A stretch of DNA of 26,905 nt from assembly GCA_900539175.1 (NCBI GenBank), contig UQAW01000056.1, positions 1 through 26,905 of the forward strand, in the 5' to 3' direction. The notes beneath the pieces were generated by a model that saw nothing but the letters and a program-made list of their open reading frames with translations, was not told the DNA's origin and made no database searches. Shown here in pieces: positions 7,531 through 14,480 of the stretch. Position numbers and translations under genes: made by a program. Source of the stretch: an uncultured Lachnospiraceae bacterium. GTDB taxonomy: Bacteria > Bacillota > Clostridia > Lachnospirales > Lachnospiraceae. How positions within the stretch are numbered: position 1 is the stretch's first letter; each line of letters begins with the position of its first letter.

Positions 7531-8865
7531 TTATTTTTCAATCCATTGTCCTAATTTTCGACCGCCGATACGTTCAATAATGCCCTCTTCCTGCATTGCT
7601 TTCATAAGGCGTTTTACTTTTCGTTCAGAACAATCAATCTCCAGCGCAATTTGTTGCTGCGTTGCATGAGGATTTTTCTTTATCGTCAATAGTATCTTTT
7701 CTTCCAAAGTGCCATTTAAAGTGCCACTTAAAGTGCCATTTTGTTCTTTTGGCACTTTAGAGTTCAATAAAGGTGTAAATTTTACCATAATATCTTCTAA
7801 ATAAATTTTATATTCCGGCAAAGGAACACCATACTTTTTGCAAGCTTCACATATCTTCTCTATCCCACGTCCCCACGTTTCTACATATCCTGCCCTGAAA
7901 AATCCATTGGCAATATTTGGATTATAAGGTTGCGAACGATGGCGTTCCATCAATGTTTCCACTGTCCAGCCTACCGGAAATACACAGTCATTACTGATAT
8001 ACACTGCATCTTCATGAATCCGAATCTGTATCGGAACTAATGCTGCATAATTAGAATGAATAATCGCATTATATACCGCCTCCCTGACAGCCGCTTTCGG
8101 AAGCGGATATGTTTCAATTCTGGTAACATTGTCATAAGATATCATTGCCTTCATATACTTCAAGTAAATCAATTCTATAACCCTGTCTGCCTGTATAAAT
8201 AATGAGCCATGAATCTCGTCCTGATAACGCAGGTCAGAACCTTCTCCAAAATATCCAATTTTGATATACGCACCTGTAACCCATTTTTCCGGATTGCGAT
8301 GAAACAGAAGAATTGCCGCACGTTTCAACCTGCCTTGCTCAAAAAGACCAAGGCTGTCCAAAAGTTGTTCATTGCTCATATTTAAATCTTCTTCCGTCAT
8401 TCGACCGCTCCGCAGGGCCTCCCGCCTGAAAATATCAAAACTTTCTTTGTCCAAATCTTCAACAGTAACACCATCTACCGGAACGGCATCCCATTTATAT
8501 CCTGTTTTAGACAATAGAAACTCTGTCAAAGCCGCTCCTCTTAAAAGCTGCTTTGTACTGCCGCTCCGATAATGATATTCTCCTTTGTAATTGACTGGAT
8601 AACTGCTCGGATTGACACAGATTTCAATATAATCCTTGTCCTCTTGTGTAAGCAAATTAACATCCACAATAATACCAAGAATATCTCGTACTTTATTAGG
8701 TATATCTTCAAGTAGCTTTTTACTGTCTGGTACGCCAATTACAATACCGTTATCATCAGTTCCAATATACATCTTGCCGCCCTGAGCATTTGCGAAACCG
8801 CATATCCATTTCAAATATTCATCACGCCAAGATTCTTTCCATTCTATGTTTTGGTTTTCTGCCAC
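7531..8865 (-). CDS. AlbA_2/Schlafen-type ATP-binding transcriptional regulator
   Basis: This 444-aa protein starts at GTG, with AAGGAG upstream. The N-terminal AlbA_2 (Schlafen AAA_4-like) nucleic-acid-binding domain covers about 1-115 (IEWKESWRDEYLKWICGFANAQGG, YIGTDDNG, YYRSGSTKQLLRG). A GHKL-type ATP-binding region follows at about 255-345 (AAVREAVYNAIIHSNY, then GRGIEKICEACKKYG). A C-terminal winged helix (about 385-440, TQQQIALEIDCSERKVKRLMK) ends the protein. The family is widespread and usually annotated as a putative regulator; it is frequent in mobile and defence islands. A variable GTL-repeat linker (12-bp tandem repeats at 7706-7741) precedes the winged helix. It is 35 bases downstream of the AAA ATPase gene and probably co-transcribed. 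Confidence 0.87.
   Translation of the reverse strand: MAENQNIEWKESWRDEYLKWICGFANAQGGKMYIGTDDNGIVIGVPDSKKLLEDIPNKVRDILGIIVDVNLLTQEDKDYIEICVNPSSYPVNYKGEYHYRSGSTKQLLRGAALTEFLLSKTGYKWDAVPVDGVTVEDLDKESFDIFRREALRSGRMTEEDLNMSNEQLLDSLGLFEQGRLKRAAILLFHRNPEKWVTGAYIKIGYFGEGSDLRYQDEIHGSLFIQADRVIELIYLKYMKAMISYDNVTRIETYPLPKAAVREAVYNAIIHSNYAALVPIQIRIHEDAVYISNDCVFPVGWTVETLMERHRSQPYNPNIANGFFRAGYVETWGRGIEKICEACKKYGVPLPEYKIYLEDIMVKFTPLLNSKVPKEQNGTLSGTLNGTLEEKILLTIKKNPHATQQQIALEIDCSERKVKRLMKAMQEEGIIERIGGRKLGQWIEK
7706..7741. repeat. 12-bp tandem repeat (3 units) coding a GTL-repeat linker
   Basis: Three units of AAAGTGCCATTT (the middle one has one C for T) run at 7706-7717, 7718-7729 and 7730-7741. On the coding strand they give NGTLSGTLNGTL. 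In-frame 12-bp units allow slipped-strand length change without frameshift. Confidence 0.8.
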
Positions 8866-8899
8866 GAATATCTCCTTCTTATTCTAGTTATATACATAT

Positions 8900-10246
8900 T
8901 CAATACAAACGGGCCAAGTCTTGTAAACTAATGTTATTGTCTGAATCTGGTATTGCATCCTTATACAAATTATTCGTAAAATAGCGTTTCCTATAATTAT
9001 AATTTGGATGTAACCTTTCTTCGATTTCTGTCACGCACTTAACAGACTTTTTGAATGTTTTATCATTCATAATGAAATATAGCGCCTCCGGATTCACTTC
9101 TGCATAATCCATAAGCAAAGTATTATGTGTTGTAAGGATTAATTGTCCTTTAATTTGATGTCCTATAGCAGCTAACAGTTTTGTTGCTAATAAATCATGA
9201 ATCCCAATTCCGTATTCGTCTATAATTACACAACTTCCAGAAACAGCAGAAACTAAATATGGCAATAGTTCCATAATCTCTTTTGTCCCATTCGACTCAA
9301 GTTTAAAATCAATATCAAATTCATAATTTTCTATACGCTTGCGTAAAAACAAATCATACTGTATTCCATCCTTGGTTCCTGATTTTTTATAGAAGGCTTT
9401 TACCACATCATTGAACAGAGATTTAAAAAATTGATTAATGAGTATTTCTACTTCATCTAATTTATTCTTGTCTTTCTTCTCAATAGTCCCACTTACAAGA
9501 TGTCCAAAAAATTGGTTTTCCGCATTTAATGTTAAACTTTGCCCTTCTGAATCTCTAGGTATCCGAAAATTAATATTTTCAAATGCTGTCATTAGCTTCA
9601 TTAAATTAATTGATATATTTGAATTAATATATGTATCAGACTTATCTCCCATTTCAAAATAAAGAATAGAAAGTAATGTATGTTTGCCCCAATACATTTC
9701 TATTTGATTACTGATTAACTCATAAAATTCCTTGGACTCAAATATTTTTTCATTTATGTAAACATCATCATCCTCAATATTAAAATAACAGCCTCTTTTT
9801 TTATTAAGCCTAAATTCTAAACGTTCCTTGATAATATTGTAGGCATCCATTTCTACATAATAACATCCACTTCCACCATCTATATTAAATTCGTATTCCA
9901 AAGACATATTCTCATTCGAATTAATCATCTTATATTCTTCAATAAGATTTTCAATTCCATTTATAGATAATTTCGATCTTAATATTTTCAACATTACATC
10001 AGGTTTTAGTGGAAAATCTTCTGGTGGACTAAACTTTTCATCCAACAAATCTTTAAGCATACCTTTGACCTGCATTGTTGTCATCGTACGCTTTAACGCT
10101 AGAAATGCTTGTGAAATAGTTGTTTTTCCGCTTCCATTTTCGCCATAGATTATTATTAATGGTTTGCTTTTTCCCTTTTTAGACTGAAAATCAATCTCCA
10201 CATTCTTAAATGATTTAAAATTTTTAAGCTTAATATTAGTAAACAT
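8900..10246 (-). CDS. AAA (ABC/RecF-like) ATPase, abortive-infection type
   Basis: This 448-aa ATPase has the SMC/RecF-like layout common in phage-defence proteins (AAA_15/AAA_21 type). The N-terminus MFTNIKLKNFKSFKNVEIDF leads to Walker A GENGSGKTT (about residues 35-43). An insertion region spans about 60-330. The C-terminal part has a Walker-B-like IIDEYGIGIHD (Asp-Glu) and the switch LILTTHNTLLMD. No TOPRIM or HNH domain is obvious, so any effector activity must come from the insertion or a partner. ATG 10246 is chosen over longer options because AGGAG lies 9 bases upstream. It heads a minus-strand unit with the AlbA_2 gene and is divergent from the MBL cassette. Confidence 0.82.
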   Translation of the reverse strand: MFTNIKLKNFKSFKNVEIDFQSKKGKSKPLIIIYGENGSGKTTISQAFLALKRTMTTMQVKGMLKDLLDEKFSPPEDFPLKPDVMLKILRSKLSINGIENLIEEYKMINSNENMSLEYEFNIDGGSGCYYVEMDAYNIIKERLEFRLNKKRGCYFNIEDDDVYINEKIFESKEFYELISNQIEMYWGKHTLLSILYFEMGDKSDTYINSNISINLMKLMTAFENINFRIPRDSEGQSLTLNAENQFFGHLVSGTIEKKDKNKLDEVEILINQFFKSLFNDVVKAFYKKSGTKDGIQYDLFLRKRIENYEFDIDFKLESNGTKEIMELLPYLVSAVSGSCVIIDEYGIGIHDLLATKLLAAIGHQIKGQLILTTHNTLLMDYAEVNPEALYFIMNDKTFKKSVKCVTEIEERLHPNYNYRKRYFTNNLYKDAIPDSDNNISLQDLARLY

Positions 10247-10361
10247 ATCTCCATTCTCCTCCATACTATATTTTATAACATTTTTGCCCGATACAGTCAA
10301 GGTTTCACAGTATCTTTTCTCGATTTTGTTATAAAATATTACATTTTTTTAATTTTCTCTA

Positions 10362-10390
10362 TTGACATTAACTGGAAGCAAGGATATAAT
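10362..10390 (+). promoter_or_regulatory. perfect sigma-A consensus promoter
   Basis: TTGACA (10362-10367) and TATAAT (10385-10390) are separated by 17 bases: exact consensus with optimal spacing. It reads toward the MBL cassette but lies about 220 bases upstream of the first start codon. Confidence 0.85.
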
Positions 10391-10396
10391 AATCTC

Positions 10397-10609
10397 GACT
10401 TAGCACTCCTGTTATTAGACTGCTAAAAATCCCAATAATCAAAGAAACCAGTAGCTCCAACTACTGGTCCCTAAAGAAGTGTTAACTTTTCTTTTAGATT
10501 ATCATAAATTTCTCCAGACTTCAACGGGAACGTTTATTCGGTTTCTTCGATTATTGTTTACATATATGTAACTCGCAAACAATACTTCACAGAGCAAAGG
10601 AGAATCTTA
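10397..10609 (+). ncRNA. long structured leader or small RNA upstream of the MBL cassette
   Basis: From the perfect promoter, transcription would give about 210 bases before the TTG start at 10610. The region has an 8-bp hairpin (ACCAGTAG 10447-10454, CTACTGGT 10461-10468, loop CTCCAA) and a possible TTAGCA/TGCTAA stem before it. Several short C-rich stretches (ACTCCTG, ATCCCA, GCTCCAAC, GGTCCC) could pair with ribosome-binding sites such as AAAGGAG at 10596. A leader controlling translation, an independent small RNA, or an RNA partner of the downstream proteins are all possible. No known riboswitch class is recognised. Confidence 0.4.
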
Positions 10610-11485
10610 TTGAAAGAAATTATTGTTTTAAGTTCAAAAGAATATGACAACTCAGAAACAACAAACTATGGTGACTGTATCTTAATCAATACAGGAACTG
10701 AATTAATCATCTATGACTGCGGTCATGAGGCTCATGCCAATGTAGCTATTGACTATATGAACCAGAATGGTTTTGACAAGGCCAAGCTTATCTTATCGCA
10801 CAACGATTCAGATCACTTTGATGGTATTCTAAAACTTTTAAACGAAGACAAACTCTCTGTCATTCGTACAACATTACTCCTAAAGTACAAAGATAAAATT
10901 CTCGAAAAAATTGACGATAAACGCAAAACTCGAGATTCCGTTGCAGAGCAAATCTTAGTTTTGTATAATAATATCGCAAAACTTACTGGCGCACCATTAG
11001 AGGATATTTATGAACATCCCGAGGACTTGTGCAGTGAAGTCAGCATTGTTGGTCCCGATTTCGATTATATGATTGAAACCGTTGCCAAACGTTTAGATGG
11101 ACGTGAAGGCGATACAATGGATGGAGAAACCGCAGTAAACGCTACAAGCATCCAAGTCAGCGTCAAACTTGGTATACATAGCCTATTACTTTGCGGTGAC
11201 TGCTCATTCCCAGCAATCGAGGACATTGTCCGTAATTATGATGCTGTGCAGCTTCCTCATCATGGAAAAAATAAGCAAGCCGAAAAAATATTCGAAAAGA
11301 AATCAGACCAAATATATTCCGTGTATATTGTTTCGGATAATACAGGAAATACAAATGGCGGTTCAGACAACCTGATCGCTACAGGTCATAGGGCCTATAT
11401 CACCAAAAAGTCTGGAAATATTACTATCAATAGCTCTATTTTCTCATCTTCCTCTGTTAAAACCGGAAGAGTTTTGGGAGTTTGA
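10610..11485 (+). CDS. ComEC-like metallo-beta-lactamase-fold hydrolase
   Basis: This 291-aa cytoplasmic protein resembles the stand-alone MBL domain of ComEC/Rec2. The metal-binding motif is HNDSDHFDG (His64, Asp66, Asp68, His69), in place of the classic HxHxDH. SLLLCGDCSF (metal-bridging Asp) and LPHHGKNKQ (His pair) follow in the expected order, and the C-terminus has VSDNTGNTNGG. Relatives are thought to cleave phosphodiesters in DNA, RNA or cyclic nucleotides; this one's substrate is unknown. The start is TTG, fixed by AAAGGAG 7 bases upstream with no alternative ATG. It is the first gene of a tight three-gene cassette and overlaps the region of the next gene's ribosome site. Confidence 0.85.
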   Translation: MKEIIVLSSKEYDNSETTNYGDCILINTGTELIIYDCGHEAHANVAIDYMNQNGFDKAKLILSHNDSDHFDGILKLLNEDKLSVIRTTLLLKYKDKILEKIDDKRKTRDSVAEQILVLYNNIAKLTGAPLEDIYEHPEDLCSEVSIVGPDFDYMIETVAKRLDGREGDTMDGETAVNATSIQVSVKLGIHSLLLCGDCSFPAIEDIVRNYDAVQLPHHGKNKQAEKIFEKKSDQIYSVYIVSDNTGNTNGGSDNLIATGHRAYITKKSGNITINSSIFSSSSVKTGRVLGV

Positions 11486-11487
11486 TT

Positions 11488-11931
11488 ATGCAGGTCATAT
11501 TACAAGAATGTTTAAGTGAAGAATTGATTGCTCGTCAAAAATTCTTTTATGAGACATTTCATTTATGGCTGATAGTTAGCTCTAACAATGATAGTTACAT
11601 CCAATTGAGCAGTCTTCCCACAAACTGCTTAGATATCTTATTTATTGTAGGGCATAATGTGTTCGTAAAAAATTTTTTACAATACAATAAGATTAAAGAG
11701 GAAAGAATCGTTGCCATCACATGTGATGGCGCGATTCATCTTTCTTCCCTTAAACTTCCTGGAAAAATTATATATCTTCCTCATCAAAACGAAGCAAATT
11801 ATGCAGATTTACTTAAAGGAGAACTCTATGGTTTTGACTTTGATCTTACAGAATCTGAACTCCTCCTTTATAATACTAATAAATCCGATGATATTGTACA
11901 ACGTCTTGAGGTAAGTTTTTGCAAATTGTAA
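11488..11931 (+). CDS. unknown 147-aa protein of the MBL cassette
   Basis: I do not recognise this family. The predicted fold alternates beta and alpha: HLWLIVSSNND, LDILFIVGHNVFVKNFLQ, RIVAITCDGAI, PGKIIYLPHQN, then DLLKGELYGFDFDLTESELL. This suggests a small Rossmann-like or TIR/receiver-like sensor domain, without an obvious catalytic set. No signal peptide or membrane helix is seen. ATG 11488 is preferred over the TTG at 11482 because GGGAG lies 7 bases before it. The start follows the MBL stop by two bases. Its own stop (TAA 11929-11931) overlaps the strong AAGGAGGGG site of the next gene, so all three genes look translationally coupled. Confidence 0.65.
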   Translation: MQVILQECLSEELIARQKFFYETFHLWLIVSSNNDSYIQLSSLPTNCLDILFIVGHNVFVKNFLQYNKIKEERIVAITCDGAIHLSSLKLPGKIIYLPHQNEANYADLLKGELYGFDFDLTESELLLYNTNKSDDIVQRLEVSFCKL

Positions 11932-11943
11932 GGAGGGGATAAT

Positions 11944-12657
11944 ATCAAAGAACTTTTTTCTAATTTCGGATCATACAATTTTAGAGCTCGCATTAGTGTC
12001 GGTATAATTTTCTTAGCCCCATGGCTTTTGGAATTATACCTTCTTATACCTGAAATACATGATTTATCATCAACTTTGATTATAGCTGTAATTATTTATG
12101 GAATTTGTAATTTAGTAATCGTTTATTGCCGTATCCCTGGTGTTGCTGCAATGAAAAGATGTTTTCCAACTATTCTTCCAGCACAAGAATTTTTACTTCC
12201 ATCAAATTCAAAAATTGATACGGTTACTAAGCAAAGATATTATAAATTTTTAAAAGAACACATAGATGAATTTAAAATATCTAATGATGATGCCGAAATG
12301 ATTCCTTATGTTTCCACTGCTGTAACATGGTTGATTACCAAAACCAGAGATTCTACAAAATTTCCATTAATTGCAGAAGAAAATGCTATTTTTGGTTTTT
12401 CGTATAATTTACTTGGTTTAAAAGCTCATGGAATTACAGTGTCCTGTATCGGTATTATCACTAATATTATATTAATGTATCTATCCTTTACAGATTCGGT
12501 TTCTATTAACATAAGCAAAATACTCGTTGGCTTTGTAATCCATTTTCTTTTTTTATTGCTTTGGATATTTATCATAACCAAAAAACTAGTTGTTTCTTCT
12601 GGGCAAAAATATGCTCGTGCTTTATTATCAGCATGTGATTCTAATGATATTGATTAA
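11944..12657 (+). CDS. four-helix membrane protein of the MBL cassette, apparent AUC start
   Basis: The 237-codon frame has four likely membrane helices: ISVGIIFLAPWLLELYLLI, TLIIAVIIYGICNLVIVY, a pair near the C-terminus (VSCIGIITNIILMYLSF and ISKILVGFVIHFLFLLLWI). A soluble helical domain of ~100 residues lies between the two pairs. This 2+2 layout recalls SLATT/S-4TM putative pore-forming effectors of conflict systems, but I cannot assign it to either. The only start with a ribosome site is ATC at 11944 (AAGGAGG then 7 bases). The first standard start codon, TTG 12028, would lose most of helix 1 and has no ribosome site. AUC initiation or a mutated ATG is implied. A terminator follows at 12664. 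Confidence 0.6.
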   Translation: MKELFSNFGSYNFRARISVGIIFLAPWLLELYLLIPEIHDLSSTLIIAVIIYGICNLVIVYCRIPGVAAMKRCFPTILPAQEFLLPSNSKIDTVTKQRYYKFLKEHIDEFKISNDDAEMIPYVSTAVTWLITKTRDSTKFPLIAEENAIFGFSYNLLGLKAHGITVSCIGIITNIILMYLSFTDSVSINISKILVGFVIHFLFLLLWIFIITKKLVVSSGQKYARALLSACDSNDID

Positions 12658-12663
12658 AGAAAG

Positions 12664-12707
12664 GTCCTGTTCTGCAACTGTTCCCCAGTAGTAGACGGGA
12701 CTTTTTT
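12664..12707 (+). terminator. terminator of the MBL cassette
   Basis: GTCCTGT (12664-12670) pairs with ACGGGAC (12695-12701, one G-U), and six T bases follow at 12702-12707. An inner ACTG/CAGT pairing can extend the structure. It lies just after the last stop codon. Confidence 0.65.
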
Positions 12708-12833
12708 ATGATACTTTTTATATTTAATCCTTCAGTCCACACCTGAACATCCTATTCAGAAACACTTGACCTAAGTCCTACCCCTCTAACTAGTTACCTG
12801 TTCCTGCTAGTCATTATATTTCCCACTTACTGC

Positions 12834-12867
12834 ATACACATTTTTTCCTATGCTTTGTGTATCGTGT
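12834..12867. repeat. subterminal repeats of the element, right end
   Basis: A direct copy (ATACACATTTTTTC from 12834) and an inverted copy (TGTGTATCGTGT, 12856-12867) of the motif at 5849-5867 lie here, 65-100 bases inside the inferred right junction. The stretch 12708-12932 holds no gene. Confidence 0.35.
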
Positions 12868-12932
12868 GGCTATATTCAGTTGTATTTTAACTGGGTAGAC
12901 GCTATACACAGCAAAAACCTTGCTCCATTTTA

Positions 12933-13381
12933 GGATACCCAACAAAGATTGTATCATAAGCCTCCAGATTCTCAATATGGGTTGTCAGCTCCGGACGTAC
13001 ATCTTCCTCCTGCTCTTTGGCTGCATAGTCGATTAATTCCCCGCCGTCTCCGGGATATTCCACAGCGGTCCGGATTGAAAAAATGTCTCCCCCTGTTTCA
13101 TTCCCAATCATATCTGCAATAACGCGAAGACGCCCTTTTGCTTCACCATCCGTTATTGTCACACTTGCTGATGAAGCCACATCTACATCGCTGTTTTCTC
13201 CAGCTGAAAAATAAGCAATCAGAATCTTTCTGTCCCTATCAGCCTTGGTAGTTTCTGCTTCTACAGTATTACGCTCCTGCTCCTGTTCCGTTTTATTTTC
13301 CTCTTTCTTATTCACACACGCCGTCACAGATAACGCCATTCCAAAAGAAACTGCGATTGCCAATATACGTTTCCTTCTCAT
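12933..13381 (-). pseudogene. N-terminal half of the split flavodoxin lipoprotein gene
   Basis: The gene starts at ATG 13381 with GGAGG 8 bases upstream. It has a lipoprotein signal peptide (ILAIAVSFGMALSVTACVNK, with Cys 22) and a charged tether. The first half of a flavodoxin domain follows: ILIAYFSAGENSDVD, ASVTITDGEAKGRLRVIADM, then AYDTIFVGYP. Homology stops exactly after GYP, and a short junk tail (KMEQGFCCV) leads to a stop at 12902. The rest of the gene, starting at the following PNWW residues, is at 5557-5800. The two halves are separated by the 7.1-kb element, are in the same codon phase and are on the same strand. Lacking FMN-contact loops, the truncated protein should not work. 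The DUF4405 gene is directly upstream. Confidence 0.9.
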
Positions 13382-13418
13382 TCATATATCCTCCATTTTT
13401 TTAATCTGTTATTTAAAC

Positions 13419-14093
13419 CTATTTCTTCTTTCCAAGTCCTTTCAAACCTTTGGAAACGTAATATCCACCCCCTACAAACAGCCCCATAATTGCCATATAA
13501 TCAAGAATGAAGAATACCAACGGTTCCTCAAAATCAAAGTACACAAACATGGACTGAAGAAACATATAGGAAGCAATCTGACGTTGTCCAAACGCATAGC
13601 CGCCGTATCCCGCAATCAGAATCCCCAGAATTTTCACAATCACTGAGCAAACAGATGACTTGGCTTTTACCTGCTTTTTCGCTATTCCAATCATGACGGC
13701 CCAGTGGAGACCCTGGTGAAGAGACAGGAATACAAATCCCCAGTATGCAGCTAACATATGCACCGTCCTTGCCCATCCTAATCCACCCCGCAGATTAAGA
13801 AACGCAAACACATAACGGGACATGATAATACCGCTCACCATAGATGCCAGCATAGAACTCAGCGCAAAAAACACAAGGACTGTCTGTAAAATCCGAAAAG
13901 GCGTATATTTTCCCCGAAAAACATGTTTCAGCCACGATCGATTCAATATGTGGTGCACAATAAAGAGCAAAAACAGCCCCATCCCAAGCCGCTCATGTGC
14001 CTCCCTTCCAACCAGTTCAAATGCCATCAAAAACATCAGCACAATGGTCATTCCAATATCTGCTGCAATTTTTATCATCGCCTTCTTACTCAT
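13419..14093 (-). CDS. DUF4405 cytochrome-b-like membrane protein
   Basis: This 224-aa integral membrane protein has about six hydrophobic segments. Histidines are placed as in DUF4405/cytochrome b561-like proteins: FIVHHILN (two adjacent His), VHMLAAYWGF and SLHQGLHWAVM. These are candidate haem ligands. Such proteins probably move electrons across or along the membrane and are often found beside flavodoxin lipoproteins, as here. The start at ATG 14093 is chosen because GAGGAGG lies 7 bases upstream; a longer frame to 14141 runs into hairpin-rich DNA. It would have been co-transcribed with the flavodoxin gene 37 bases downstream before that gene was split. The IS110 insertion may have displaced its promoter. 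Confidence 0.85.
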   Translation of the reverse strand: MSKKAMIKIAADIGMTIVLMFLMAFELVGREAHERLGMGLFLLFIVHHILNRSWLKHVFRGKYTPFRILQTVLVFFALSSMLASMVSGIIMSRYVFAFLNLRGGLGWARTVHMLAAYWGFVFLSLHQGLHWAVMIGIAKKQVKAKSSVCSVIVKILGILIAGYGGYAFGQRQIASYMFLQSMFVYFDFEEPLVFFILDYMAIMGLFVGGGYYVSKGLKGLGKKK

Positions 14094-14211
14094 CGCTACC
14101 CCTCCTCTCCAATATCCACGACCCTGCGTGTGCAGGCACACTCCGGTTCATAGCTGCTATCCGGAACTCGCCGCATGCAAGCATGCGCTCCTCATGGCCG
14201 CTGTACGGGAC
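14094..14211. repeat. hairpin-rich intergenic DNA upstream of the DUF4405 gene
   Basis: At least two tight palindromes follow one another: GTGTGC/GCACAC (14128-14141) and CGCATGC/GCATGCG (14172-14187), with a looser CCGG…CCGG structure between them. No convincing gene is seen. It may be a dispersed structured repeat that was the IS110 landing site. Confidence 0.4.
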
Positions 14212-14222
14212 TTTCATAGTAA

Positions 14223-14480
14223 ACCTACAGCCCGCACACCTGGCACCACCATAAATGAAACCGTGCAGACGATAGGTTATTGCATTTGCCACCGTCAACA
14301 TCTATACTGACATTAACGGTAAAGATCGTGTTTATTTTGGGCCTGCAGCCCGCATAGTAAACTGATTTCAGGTACTCTCATTTGCACCACCACCTGTACA
14401 GTCACTTGTGACAAAAGGACGTATAGTAAAATAATAACAGACAGAGTACCGTGCCGTAAATTTCACCAGGAGGTGCCAAT
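14223..14480 (+). ncRNA. probable bridge RNA region of the IS110 element
   Basis: IS110-group elements encode a structured bridge RNA in this position, with loops that pair with donor and target DNA (established for IS621 and relatives). Here CATAGTAAAC at the left boundary (14215-14224) recurs inside the region at 14353-14362, and its first eight bases recur at the right boundary (15801-15808). A related TATAGTAAA lies near 14423. Guide loops should share or complement boundary sequence in this way. The RNA's exact ends and fold were not determined. Confidence 0.45.

Larger units (their letters stand above)
5801..12932. mobile_element. ~7.1-kb integrated element inside a flavodoxin gene (Tn554-like module plus cargo)
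   Basis: The element lies between the two halves of one flavodoxin gene. On the gene strand the junctions share TCC followed by one variable base and AA: TATCCTAAAATGG on the N-terminal side and TTTTCCGAACTGG on the C-terminal side. There is no long target duplication, as expected for tyrosine-recombinase integration (for example the Tn554 family). Cargo: a degenerate recombinase and tnpC at the left, an AlbA_2-type protein, an AAA ATPase, and a divergent MBL / small protein / membrane protein cassette. The recombination genes are damaged, so it is probably immobile now. Exact ends are uncertain by a few bases. Confidence 0.75.

Noticed and set aside
11488..11931. Caspase-like protease reading of the 147-aa protein (GHN then ITCDG as His/Cys dyad)
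   Set aside because: The His-Cys spacing (about 23 residues) is much shorter than in caspase-family proteases, and the flanking motifs are missing.
12028..12657. TTG 12028 as the start of the membrane protein
   Set aside because: No ribosome site precedes it, and it would remove most of the first membrane helix. The strong site at 11931-11936 points to 11944.
14086..14301. Minus-strand 71-aa reading frame upstream of the IS110 transposase
   Set aside because: It crosses the inferred IS boundary and several palindromes, has no ribosome site and resembles no family.
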